A program made the translations under genes and the position numbers. From Natronincola peptidivorans (GTDB taxonomy: Bacteria > Bacillota > Clostridia > Peptostreptococcales > Natronincolaceae): a stretch of 64,000 bases of DNA. The notes under the pieces were generated by a model. It did no database searches. It worked only from the letters and a program-made list of their open reading frames with translations, and had not been told where the DNA came from. The first letter of the stretch is position 1. Each line of letters opens with the position of its first letter. The DNA is taken from the NCBI RefSeq assembly GCF_900111615.1, contig NZ_FOHU01000001.1:1-64000 (forward strand). The letters run 5' to 3'. This document shows, piece after piece, positions 43,383 to 51,430 of the stretch.

Positions 43383-43754
43383 TTATTCATCCTTTTCTTC
43401 CTTCTTTGGCTTACAAAGATTAGCTTTTTGTACAATATCAGGAACCATATCCATTAGTTTTTCAAGACCGCCTTTTTGATTGATAGGCAGAATCTCTACT
43501 TTCCCATCAATGATAGCAATGACAGCTGTTGGTGTAGCCTTGGCACCTATTCCTCCTCCAGTACCGTATCCTTTGCCTCCCTTATCGTCGGTACCATCAC
43601 CTACTCCTGTTCCTAAGCCAAAGGCGATATCCACCACTGGTATTAAAGTAACATCACCCACAATAATAGTTTCACCTATAACAGTTTTTGATGTAAAGAA
43701 TTTTTCTAGCTTTTCAAATAATACATCTGCATTTTCAGTAAATTTAGCTGACAT
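43383..43754 (-). CDS. gerW: GerW/YtfJ-family sporulation protein
   Basis: A 123-residue protein of the GerW (YtfJ) family, needed in Bacillus for spore germination with some germinants. It shows the family core GDVTLIPVVDIAFGLGTGVG, a Gly-rich loop (GKGYGTGGGIGAKATP) and AVIAIIDGKVEILPI. AAAGGAGG precedes the ATG. It is the last gene of a four-gene operon starting with an ECF sigma factor; its start overlaps the DUF2953 gene by 11 bases. Confidence 0.9.
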   Translation of the reverse strand: MSAKFTENADVLFEKLEKFFTSKTVIGETIIVGDVTLIPVVDIAFGLGTGVGDGTDDKGGKGYGTGGGIGAKATPTAVIAIIDGKVEILPINQKGGLEKLMDMVPDIVQKANLCKPKKEEKDE

Positions 43755-44448
43755 AGATTTTTTCCTCCTTTTTCATTTTGATTAAAAATTTTATTATTTT
43801 TTTAATGGGTTTAGATAGCAGAAGCTTTATCAGTATCATCACCAACAAAACCAAAACTATCCTCCCTTGGATCTGAGCTTCACCCTCTAGTACTGCACCC
43901 TCAAAGGAAGGGATTAAAGCGATAGAGTACCCCTCTAAAAGGGGAGCGAGGGAACTAAAAAAAGCTAAAACCATGGCAGTATCACAGGGATTATCAAGGC
44001 CATAATGAGCCTTCACATTTAAAGCTTTGGGTTTAATATGAAACCATAGCTTCATGAGGGAAGCTAGAATGACAGTGAAGGTTTCTCTATTCACAAGCCT
44101 TAGCCATTCTTCAGGTGACTTTTTCAGCTTAGACTTACTTTTCTCTTTACTTTCTTGCTTCTTTTTATTGCTCTTTTTCTTTATTTTTTCTTCTGCTTTT
44201 TCTTCCTCTTTATCTAAAGAAAAAGAAAAGGGTATACCTAAAAGTTTAAGCATTATCTTGGGAGGGAAAGCATCATCCTTCATGATATTTACCTGAAGTC
44301 CTTTCCATAGCCAGCTTATACCACTTTGGAATTTTACAGTCTCATATTTTGACCCTGATGCATGGTAGTGGATAGGCACAAACAACAGAAGAAGAAGTAA
44401 AGTCAATAAAAACAATAAAATATATTTTAAGATCATTAATACCATCAT
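43744..44448 (-). CDS. DUF2953 (YtfI-like) membrane protein
   Basis: A 234-residue protein. An N-terminal hydrophobic helix (about 5-25) is followed by a Lys/Glu-rich charged stretch (about 75-110) and a C-terminal domain with HYGLDNPCDTAMVLAFFSS, typical of DUF2953. A basic tail follows a further hydrophobic segment. It is the usual partner of GerW/YtfJ. It starts inside the anti-sigma stop (ATGA overlap at 44445-44448). Function unknown; a spore-envelope role is inferred from the partner. Confidence 0.8.
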   Translation of the reverse strand: MMVLMILKYILLFLLTLLLLLLFVPIHYHASGSKYETVKFQSGISWLWKGLQVNIMKDDAFPPKIMLKLLGIPFSFSLDKEEEKAEEKIKKKSNKKKQESKEKSKSKLKKSPEEWLRLVNRETFTVILASLMKLWFHIKPKALNVKAHYGLDNPCDTAMVLAFFSSLAPLLEGYSIALIPSFEGAVLEGEAQIQGRIVLVLLVMILIKLLLSKPIKKIIKFLIKMKKEEKIYVS

Positions 44449-44900
44449 ATACTACCCCTCATTAACAAAGTCTTGGTCCTATTTTTTAAAGCAGCGGCAG
44501 CATATTTCTTTAGGACGGAGGTGCCTTTAACAGCAGATTTTTTTGATGTATTCACTACATATTGCATACCCGGCATCACCTTTAAAAACAATGTAGTATT
44601 ATCAATGATGCTGTTTTGTAAAGCGACAAAGCTTTTTATATCAAAGGAAACAGTAGCACTATTACAATCCGCTAGTTCTCTTATGTTGCTTAATACCTGA
44701 GCTTTTACAGTGACAGCTTCATGAGGAAGATCCACATCTATCATCTCCTCTATCTCCCATAGTAGCAGCTTCAGCTCCGTCAGTTCCTTCCTACACTCTG
44801 GACAACCCTTCACATGCTCTTCAAGCACAAGCCTCTCTACTGAAGTTAAAGTATTATCAAGATATTCCTGCAGCCAATCATGATTGAATGTACATTTCAT
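44445..44900 (-). CDS. zinc-binding anti-sigma factor
   Basis: A 151-residue protein. The N-terminal zf-HC2 anti-sigma motif reads LEEHVKGCPECRKELTELK (H-x3-C-x2-C, with an earlier Cys or His at residues 3-7). The C-terminal half is basic and only mildly hydrophobic, with no clear membrane helix, unlike most members of this class, so it may be soluble. It follows the sigma gene by 3 bases and should hold that sigma inactive. Confidence 0.85.
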   Translation of the reverse strand: MKCTFNHDWLQEYLDNTLTSVERLVLEEHVKGCPECRKELTELKLLLWEIEEMIDVDLPHEAVTVKAQVLSNIRELADCNSATVSFDIKSFVALQNSIIDNTTLFLKVMPGMQYVVNTSKKSAVKGTSVLKKYAAAALKNRTKTLLMRGSI

Positions 44901-44903
44901 CCC

Positions 44904-45479
44904 TTACACCTCCCATACCCCTTGTTTTTTAAGGCTTTCCTTCAAAAGCCTTCTACCCCTAAACAAATAGGTTTTTACAGTGCCAACTGGCAGTGACAGT
45001 ACGTCACTTATAGCCTGATAACTCATATCTTCTACATGACGAAGAATGACAACCGACTTCATTTCATCCGGCAGACCTTCTATAGACTTTTTTAAAAGCT
45101 GCTTTGTACTAAGAAAATCTATCTCTTTCTCCACTGTATTAGGATCTGGTATTATCTCCTGATAATCAGTAGTTTTATCATTTAAAGAAACATTCAATGA
45201 TGCTGTTGGGTTCTTTTTGTCCCTTATATAGTTGAGGCAAGTATTGATGGTGATCCTCTTAAGCCATGGTAAAAGGGATTTACTTGTATCAAAGCTGTTG
45301 ATAGATTTGTAGATCTTGATATAGATCTCCTGCAGCAAATCAAGGGAGTCTTCCTTGGAATTGGTATAGTAATAGCAAAGGCTATAGATATACTTTTCAT
45401 ATTTACTATATAATAGCTCAAAGCCCTTCATATCCTTAGATTTACAAAGGTCTACCAGTTTTTCATCACAGATTTCCAA
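44904..45479 (-). CDS. ECF-type RNA polymerase sigma factor
   Basis: A 191-residue group 4 sigma factor. Region 2 reads FELLYSKYEKYIYSLCYYYT and SLDLLQEIYIKIYKSINSFD; region 4 has a helix-turn-helix, DMSYQAISDVLSLPVGTVKT. TTG start with GGGGGG six bases upstream. It heads the operon sigma / anti-sigma / DUF2953 / gerW, so the spore-type genes are probably under its own control. The promoter it recognises could not be assigned. Confidence 0.92.
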   Translation of the reverse strand: MEICDEKLVDLCKSKDMKGFELLYSKYEKYIYSLCYYYTNSKEDSLDLLQEIYIKIYKSINSFDTSKSLLPWLKRITINTCLNYIRDKKNPTASLNVSLNDKTTDYQEIIPDPNTVEKEIDFLSTKQLLKKSIEGLPDEMKSVVILRHVEDMSYQAISDVLSLPVGTVKTYLFRGRRLLKESLKKQGVWEV

Positions 45480-45592
45480 AGGATTCCCCCCCTTTTCTCT
45501 TAGGCTATACTTATAATATACACCAAAAAATTACTAAAAGTTTCAATAAATAGTAATTTTATGAAAAATTATAGCAAATTATTCTTTAATAA

Positions 45593-45847
45593 AATGGCAG
45601 TGATGGTAATGATTTAACTTATCTTCCATTAGAAATAAAGAATCACCAATCCAGTTTACCTGCTACATACATAATGATTGATGGAAACCAACATAAAACC
45701 AACCAACGCAGGAATCACAGGATTTTTGGAGAGAGAACACCAGACAAAAGACATTCACTAACAGTAGAAAATGAAGTGGTAGAAATAGAGATAGTGGCAG
45801 GAGATGTAGAAAACAGTAAAATGTCTGTGGATACAGCAGCACCATAA
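45593..45847 (+). pseudogene. orphan open frame, possible gene fragment
   Basis: An 85-codon open frame on the plus strand contains SSLPATYIMIDGN, FGERTPDKRHSLTVENEVVE and IEIVAGDVENSKMSVDTAAP. The only in-frame ATG (45674) would give 57 residues and lacks a ribosome site. The composition looks coding, like the tail of a secreted protein. I do not recognise it. The rest of 45480-45865 shows no gene. Confidence 0.3.
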
Positions 45848-45865
45848 CCAAATAATAATGCAAAC

Positions 45866-45904
45866 CAGTAGGAGGTAGACTATTATTTTATCTACCTCCT
45901 ACTG
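45866..45904 (-). terminator. terminator of the thiamine operon
   Basis: CAGTAGGAGGTAGA (45866-45879) pairs perfectly with TCTACCTCCTACTG (45891-45904) three bases beyond the thiD stop. Confidence 0.8.
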
Positions 45905-45906
45905 TA

Positions 45907-46716
45907 TTATGCTTTAGAATTTTTATCCTGGATTGAAACAAAGGGATGGAAATGATGAAGTGGCCCTACACCTTTGCCTATCTCTAATCCGCAGTCAATG
46001 GCCTTTGTAACATATTCCTTCGCTTTAGAAATGGCTAGAATGATATCCTCTTCTGATGCAAGATAGGAGGCGATGGCTGAGGATAGTGTACAGCCTGTAC
46101 CGTGGGTGTTTTTCTTCTGAATTCTTGGAGATGATAGTTTTGTTATAACAACCCCATCAAAAAAAACATCTACTGCATCCCCTGACAAATGACCACCCTT
46201 TACCAATACACTTTTTGGTCCCAGCCTATAGATATCCATGGCGGCCCTTTCCATTGCTTCAATGGTAGTGATTTTTCTATCTAAGATAACCTCAGCCTCT
46301 GGGATGTTAGGTGTGACGATTGTAGCAATAGGAAGAAGATTTTTGATAAGAGCATTTTTTGCCTCCGGCTGCAACAAATGATGACCGCTTTTTGAAACCA
46401 TTACAGGATCGATAACGATAACAGGAGGCTTCCATTCCAATAGGGAACTTGTGATTTGCTGTATAATTTCACTGTTTGAAACCATTCCTACCTTCACTGC
46501 ATCCACAGTGATATCCTTAAATATGGCATCTATTTGTGCCTTTACCATAGCTTTGTCTATTTCTACAACTGCATCCACCCCTAGGGTATTTTGGGCAGTG
46601 ATGGCAGTAATCACGCTCATGCCATAGTTTCCCAATGCTGAAAAGGTTTTAAGATCTGCCTGTATACCGGCTCCGCCGCTACAGTCAGAGCCGGCAATTG
46701 TTAATAAATGCTTCAT
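45907..46716 (-). CDS. thiD: hydroxymethylpyrimidine/phosphomethylpyrimidine kinase
   Basis: A 269-residue ribokinase-fold kinase that phosphorylates HMP and HMP-P in thiamine synthesis. Signatures are TIAGSDCSGGAGIQADLKTF, the HMP-binding DPVMVSKSGHHLL, and the anion hole NTHGTGCTLSSAIAS. The length is typical. It is last in the TPP-riboswitch operon and overlaps the HAD phosphatase gene by 4 bases. Confidence 0.95.
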   Translation of the reverse strand: MKHLLTIAGSDCSGGAGIQADLKTFSALGNYGMSVITAITAQNTLGVDAVVEIDKAMVKAQIDAIFKDITVDAVKVGMVSNSEIIQQITSSLLEWKPPVIVIDPVMVSKSGHHLLQPEAKNALIKNLLPIATIVTPNIPEAEVILDRKITTIEAMERAAMDIYRLGPKSVLVKGGHLSGDAVDVFFDGVVITKLSSPRIQKKNTHGTGCTLSSAIASYLASEEDIILAISKAKEYVTKAIDCGLEIGKGVGPLHHFHPFVSIQDKNSKA

Positions 46717-47372
46717 GCTTTAACCTCCTTTTCAATAAGATGAATTTGATCTAATATGTCTTGAAAGCTTTCATAGAGATAAACCTTACGCTCTATCGAT
46801 AAGCAATAATCATATAGCTTATTTTTAGCAAATACATAATCAGCTGTTTTTGTAGGACAAAAATCTGAATAACCGTCGCCTATATAGACAGCTGTCTCAT
46901 AGTTTTTTTTCAACTTTCTCATTAGTGCAGTTTTGCATACCCCACATAGCTGACAATCCTCAGCTTGATAAGGCGCTTCAACCTCTATCTCTGAAGAAAA
47001 GATCAATCTATTGGCATAAAAAGGAAGAGAAATACCCTTTCTATCCAAGATATATTGGATATAATAGTCGTAACCATCACTTAAGATATAGATATTATAA
47101 TCATTTTCTCTACAAAAGGAGACAAAGGTTTGAAAGCTTTCATCGATTTGTATGGTATCGGCGACTTCCTTAAAGGCTTCTTCATCTGTTCTTGTAAAAA
47201 GCTTAAAAGTTTCTCTAGCACATTCTATAGTAGATAGTTCTTTAGATTCCCATTTTTTATTGATATCCTCCCAGCCTTCCCCTGCAAATTTTTTTACGAT
47301 AGTTTCACAAACATCCTGCTTTGTGATGGTACCGTCAAAATCAACAAAGAACACTGGCTTTATTTTTTCCAT
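46713..47372 (-). CDS. HAD-superfamily phosphatase in the thiamine operon
   Basis: A 219-residue HAD-IB phosphatase of the MtnX/PSP type. Motif I is FFVDFDGTITKQD, motif II is ILSDG, and motif III/IV is YIGDGYSDFCPTKTAD, all intact. A Cys pair CQLCGVC in the cap region is unusual and may bind metal. Its coding ends overlap both thiE and thiD, so it is a true member of the thiamine operon. Methionine-salvage genes are absent, arguing against MtnX function. A thiamine-monophosphate or HMP-phosphate phosphatase is plausible but unproven. Confidence 0.85.
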   Translation of the reverse strand: MEKIKPVFFVDFDGTITKQDVCETIVKKFAGEGWEDINKKWESKELSTIECARETFKLFTRTDEEAFKEVADTIQIDESFQTFVSFCRENDYNIYILSDGYDYYIQYILDRKGISLPFYANRLIFSSEIEVEAPYQAEDCQLCGVCKTALMRKLKKNYETAVYIGDGYSDFCPTKTADYVFAKNKLYDYCLSIERKVYLYESFQDILDQIHLIEKEVKA

Positions 47373-47983
47373 AGGGAGATCAACTCCTTTGCTGCTTTGC
47401 AGGTATCCTCTTGTGATAGGATTGCAGAGATCAAAGAAATACCATCAGCTCCTGTAGATTTTACTTTGTTTATGTTGGATATGGAGATGCCTCCGATACC
47501 TACCACGGGAATAGAAACAGCCGCTACTATCTTTTTTAATCCTTCTAGTCCAATTGCTTCACCAGCATCTGCTTTACTGTCTGTAGAAAATACAGCTCCT
47601 GCACCAAGATAATCTGCTGCCATTCTTTGACCATAAAGTGCCTCTTGGATGGTAGATACAGAATAACCCAAGATTTTACTTTCACCTAGGATTTTCCTTA
47701 CTACGTCGATTGGTAAATCGCTTTGACCAATATGTAGACCATCTGCGTCGACAGCCAGTGCTATGTCTAACCTATCATTGATAATCAAAGGAACATTATA
47801 GGCATGTGCTATTTTCTTCAGTTTTAAGCTAATATCATAAAATTCTTTAGAACTGATATCCTTTTCTCTCACCTGTAGAAGGGTTACTCCCCCCTCTAAA
47901 GCCTTAGCAATGGAGTCAAAAAAATCCTTAGTTCCAACCAAATGACGGTCGGTAATCAAATATAAACTATAATCTACAGCCAT
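47360..47983 (-). CDS. thiE: thiamine-phosphate synthase
   Basis: A 207-residue TIM-barrel enzyme joining HMP-PP and THZ-P to form thiamine phosphate. Motifs: [49 protein letters not shown] and [21 protein letters not shown] precedes the ATG. It overlaps thiM by 10 bases and the HAD gene by 13. Confidence 0.96.
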   Translation of the reverse strand: MAVDYSLYLITDRHLVGTKDFFDSIAKALEGGVTLLQVREKDISSKEFYDISLKLKKIAHAYNVPLIINDRLDIALAVDADGLHIGQSDLPIDVVRKILGESKILGYSVSTIQEALYGQRMAADYLGAGAVFSTDSKADAGEAIGLEGLKKIVAAVSIPVVGIGGISISNINKVKSTGADGISLISAILSQEDTCKAAKELISLWKK

Positions 47984-48774
47984 TCTATTTGCCCCCTTTC
48001 ATAAATGGTATTTTCATCTACCAGTGATATTTCATCAAACAGCTTTATTCTAAAGCTCCCAGGTAGATTACCGTCCTTACCTTCCACAGCTTTTTCTCCT
48101 GCTAAAGTCATCACCAAATGGCTAGTCATAGTTGCTGCAAGAAGATTATCATTAGCACCGCAGAATCCAGCCGTTAGGGCCCCCACCATACAACCGGCCC
48201 CGGTTATTTTTGTCAGCATTTCCGTACCATTTTTTATTAGACCAACCTTTTGTCCATCGGTAATAATATCTATTTTACCTGTAGCAGCCACGATACAATC
48301 CCATTGATTTGCTAGTTCTTTACATACTGCTATACCATCTTCGCCATCATCGATGGAATCCACACCTCTAACCTTACTTTTTACACCTAATAAAGATTTG
48401 ATCTCACCAAGATTTCCTTTGACAACATGAATTTTACCAAATTTTCTTAGCTTGTTTATGTATTCTATTCTTCTGGGGATGGCGCCACAGCCTACTGGGT
48501 CTAATACAACGGGTATGTTTTTCTTCGCTGCACCTTTAACAGCTAGCAGCATTGCTAGTTCCTGCTCTTTGGTGAAGGTACCGATGTTTAAGTAGATAGC
48601 ACTGGAGATTTGACTAAATTCATAGGCCTCATCTGCTGCCTCACACATGGCAGGAGATGCACCTACAGATAATAAAATATTGGCACAGTCATTGATTGTA
48701 ACATAATTGGTGATGGCTTGCACTAAGGGTGTGTCAGCCTTTACTGCCTTTAAACAATTAACAAATTCCTTCAT
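47974..48774 (-). CDS. thiM: hydroxyethylthiazole kinase
   Basis: A 266-residue ribokinase-fold kinase that salvages thiazole alcohol to THZ-P. Motifs: [47 protein letters not shown] and the catalytic [14 protein letters not shown]. The ATG at 48774 follows AAGGAGG at 8-9 bases; the longer frame would run into the riboswitch terminator. It is the first gene after the THI box. Absence of thiC, thiG and thiH here shows a salvage operon. Confidence 0.95.
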   Translation of the reverse strand: MKEFVNCLKAVKADTPLVQAITNYVTINDCANILLSVGASPAMCEAADEAYEFSQISSAIYLNIGTFTKEQELAMLLAVKGAAKKNIPVVLDPVGCGAIPRRIEYINKLRKFGKIHVVKGNLGEIKSLLGVKSKVRGVDSIDDGEDGIAVCKELANQWDCIVAATGKIDIITDGQKVGLIKNGTEMLTKITGAGCMVGALTAGFCGANDNLLAATMTSHLVMTLAGEKAVEGKDGNLPGSFRIKLFDEISLVDENTIYERGQIEWL

Positions 48775-48807
48775 TATTAACAGCCTCCTTATTATATAAA
48801 TAAAAAT

Positions 48808-48830
48808 ACCTCCCTTTTGATTAGGGAGGT
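48808..48830 (-). terminator. TPP riboswitch expression-platform terminator
   Basis: ACCTCCCT (48808-48815) pairs with AGGGAGGT (48823-48830), and on the minus strand ATTTTTATTTA follows. It lies between the aptamer and the thiM ribosome site, giving transcription termination when TPP is bound. Confidence 0.85.
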
Positions 48831-48884
48831 AGACATAAATCCTTGTATTCATAGCACGAATATAATACTCAGAAGGAAATAATT

Positions 48885-48970
48885 AGCTCCCTACGGTGGC
48901 ATTACCCACATCAGGTTCAAGGGTTAATGAAATAAATTTCATTTCTCAGTCCTAAGACACCCCTGCTAAT
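48885..48970 (-). promoter_or_regulatory. TPP riboswitch (THI element)
   Basis: On the minus strand: AGCAGGGGTGTC, CTGAGA, AACCCTTGAACCTGAT, GGGTAATGCCA and CGTAGGGAGCT, which are the P2-P5 core blocks of the THI box in order. The variable P3 arm is ATGAAATTTATTTCAT. It controls the thiM-thiE-HAD-thiD operon. Confidence 0.97.
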
Positions 48971-49183
48971 GATGCTATTCATTTTGTTTTAGTATAGCAC
49001 TGGTTTTCCCACTATGTCAACTGACGAATGGAAGCAGATAAGAGATGGAGTTCATCAAGTTGAAAAGGAATCCTCTTGTTTTAATGATAGTTAGAAAATG
49101 GTAAAATAGATTTATAGAAAGCTTCTATTGATAAAGGAAAAGAATAGAATCCAATGAAAAAGCGGATAGAGGGAGGTGAAGCT

Positions 49184-49378
49184 ATGCCAGTTTATGAATA
49201 TAGATGTAAGGAATGCAATGGTCAATTTGAAGAATTGAGAGCTATGGCAGATATGGACAAAGAAATAAAATGTCCCCATTGTGGATCTGAAGGTGCAATG
49301 AGACAAATATCTACCTTTGGTGTAAAAAGCAATACAAGTGATCCCCCCTGTAAAACTCCTTCCTGTGGTGCTGGATGA
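49184..49378 (+). CDS. FmdB-family zinc-ribbon protein
   Basis: A 64-residue protein starting MPVYEYRCKECNGQFE. It has zinc knuckles CKEC and CPHC and a Ser/Thr-rich tail with two further cysteines (PPCKTPSCGAG). This is the FmdB putative regulatory protein family (PF09723). The ATG at 49184 has GGGAGGTGA at 6-7 bases. Monocistronic; function unknown, though members occur with formamidase or C1 enzymes. Confidence 0.88.
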   Translation: MPVYEYRCKECNGQFEELRAMADMDKEIKCPHCGSEGAMRQISTFGVKSNTSDPPCKTPSCGAG

Positions 49379-49415
49379 AAGCTGTAGCTTTTCTCAGGAG
49401 AGAATAAGAATATTT

Positions 49416-49469
49416 AAAAAGGACTGTGGATGATAGCTGACTAAATCAGCTTCTTCAACAGTCCTTTTT
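49416..49469. terminator. bidirectional terminator, fmdB-like / amine oxidase
   Basis: AAAAAGGACTGT (49416-49427) pairs with ACAGTCCTTTTT (49458-49469), and an inner AGCTGA pairs with TCAGCT. It lies between convergent genes. Confidence 0.85.
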
Positions 49470-49494
49470 AATGTGAGTGCTTTATAGTACCATA

Positions 49495-51243
49495 TTAAAA
49501 TATTTCTCTACAGGCCCTAGCTACATCATTAGCAGCCATCATACCAGTCTGCAAGGAACCTTGCATCCAGGCTCTTGAGACAGAAACATGTTCTCCAGCA
49601 AAAAAGACTCTATTGTTGTATTCAGGAGTGATAGCTACCTTGGAAAACAGTCTATGTTCACTTGGTGAATAGAAAGCAAAGGCACCCCAAAACCAGGGTT
49701 CGGTGTTCCAATGGACTGTTCTATGGTCTAACAATAACGGATCTAAAGACCCGGGGTAAAGCCCATTTACAGCCTCTACCTGTCTAGTGATATCATAAAT
49801 ATTTAGAGGCTTAGGTATATTTCCTAACCTCACTGCATCTTGCCCCCAGTTATAAGAGGCCTGCAATACCCCAGGCACATTGGGAGAGACGGACGAGTTT
49901 AAATCCCAACTGCAGCCGTAGGAATCATGATAACTTTTTTTATAATAGTCACGTTTTTTTCTTAGCATCACAGCATGATCAGAGGGGTACCATATGCTAT
50001 TAATAGGTAAATCTGTAACAGAAGATCCACCAAGAATTCTCTCCATAGGTCCACCTCTTTCCCAAAATCTTTCACTAAATAGAAAACTGGCTTTTTGTGC
50101 AGAAATATAGGTTAAGATTCTAATAGCCTGCATTTTTCTACTGGAAAATAGTGGATCTAGTCGTAAACGGCGTACACTGGAGAAGGGTAGAGTACATACT
50201 ACAAAATCAAAATCTTGATGCTGTATGTGGGGCTGGCCCTGCCTTCTATAATGAACAGTTACAGTGTTGTCTCCTCTACACTGACTAAGCCCCATGATTT
50301 GGTGGCCCATCTTAAGATCAACAGGTCCTAAATCCTTAGGAGAGATATGGGGATAATCATCCTTAGGTGATGGTTGCAGTAATGAATGAAGGAAGGCATT
50401 TGGGAACTTTGCCATTCCACCAGGAATTTCATACATAAAGGAAAAATTGATACCGTATATTTCTGCTAGAATCTCAAAAAAACTACGATAAAAGAAAGCA
50501 CCGATGGAAGGACTGACATTGCTTAGCATAGAGATTGAGCCATCACTGAGACCAGACTCCTGCATCATTTGATGGATATTATAATAATCTGCAAGGTTAA
50601 TCTGTCGAGAATAAGTTTCTTTAATTTGTAATATTTCCTTTCTTATCTCTGGAGGAATAGCCATCAAAGATCTCTCAAAGGCTATACTTTCTAACTCCTG
50701 CCATGATAACCTTCTTTCTTCTGGTGTCATATCAAATAGGGGATAGATATATTTTTGAACATTTCTGCCTTCAGGGTCATTTCGCACCCTTACTCCTCTA
50801 ACATAAATGAAGGCATTCTCATTAGTCTGGACGAAAGGACGGGTAGGTAGCTTAAATAGATTTAGATAATGCCAAGTGACATTATGACTTACAGGAAATC
50901 TCATTGCTCCTAATTCTCCATATAAACCTTTCTTTTTGTCAAAGTAATGGGTATATACCCTTCCTCCTATTCTTTCTTCTTGGGCTTCAAATAGAGTAGT
51001 ATTAAAACCAAGTTTTCTCAATTCAAAGGCTGTAGAGAGACCAGCCAATCCTCCTCCTAGTACAGCTATCTTGATCCCTTTACAGGAACCGGGTGGTGCA
51101 ATGTTGGTGATATCAGGTGGTGGATTAAGTAGTTCAACAATATTGGGAAAGTCCACGATACGATCCTCAGCCTCTAATGCGAAGGACATCATGGCATATC
51201 GTTCTTTTGTAGTAGGATTGTTTGGTTGAAAAGGAATAATCAT
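49495..51243 (-). CDS. flavin monoamine oxidase / L-amino-acid oxidase family protein
   Basis: A 582-residue FAD enzyme. After a 65-residue leader, the dinucleotide motif reads KIAVLGGGLAGLSTAFELRK, followed by GGRVYTHYF and a RFP substrate/FAD contact (GAMRFPVSHN). The C-terminal FAD motif is VFFAGEHVSVSRAWMQGSLQTG. It oxidises amines or amino acids with a flavin; oxygen is the usual acceptor, which is odd for an anaerobe. No signal peptide is visible. It is divergent from the NrfA-like gene. Substrate unknown. Confidence 0.85.
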   Translation of the reverse strand: MIIPFQPNNPTTKERYAMMSFALEAEDRIVDFPNIVELLNPPPDITNIAPPGSCKGIKIAVLGGGLAGLSTAFELRKLGFNTTLFEAQEERIGGRVYTHYFDKKKGLYGELGAMRFPVSHNVTWHYLNLFKLPTRPFVQTNENAFIYVRGVRVRNDPEGRNVQKYIYPLFDMTPEERRLSWQELESIAFERSLMAIPPEIRKEILQIKETYSRQINLADYYNIHQMMQESGLSDGSISMLSNVSPSIGAFFYRSFFEILAEIYGINFSFMYEIPGGMAKFPNAFLHSLLQPSPKDDYPHISPKDLGPVDLKMGHQIMGLSQCRGDNTVTVHYRRQGQPHIQHQDFDFVVCTLPFSSVRRLRLDPLFSSRKMQAIRILTYISAQKASFLFSERFWERGGPMERILGGSSVTDLPINSIWYPSDHAVMLRKKRDYYKKSYHDSYGCSWDLNSSVSPNVPGVLQASYNWGQDAVRLGNIPKPLNIYDITRQVEAVNGLYPGSLDPLLLDHRTVHWNTEPWFWGAFAFYSPSEHRLFSKVAITPEYNNRVFFAGEHVSVSRAWMQGSLQTGMMAANDVARACREIF

Positions 51244-51430
51244 GAATATTTGCCTCCTTATTTAACTTTAAAAGTGGTTATCAATAATATATATGAAGGA
51301 TAAGATTTGATTATTTGTTTTTACAAAAGATACAGCTGCTGTAGAATAACAAAAAAAATTATTTATAAGATTAAAAATATAAGAAATACTAAAGAATAAG
51401 TGATAATACTGAAGAGAGGAGAAATGTATA

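Noticed and set aside
43480..43785. Plus-strand open frame of about 100 codons
   Set aside because: It is the antisense of gerW, whose protein is a clear family member; the Pro-rich antisense product and lack of a ribosome site mark it as a shadow.
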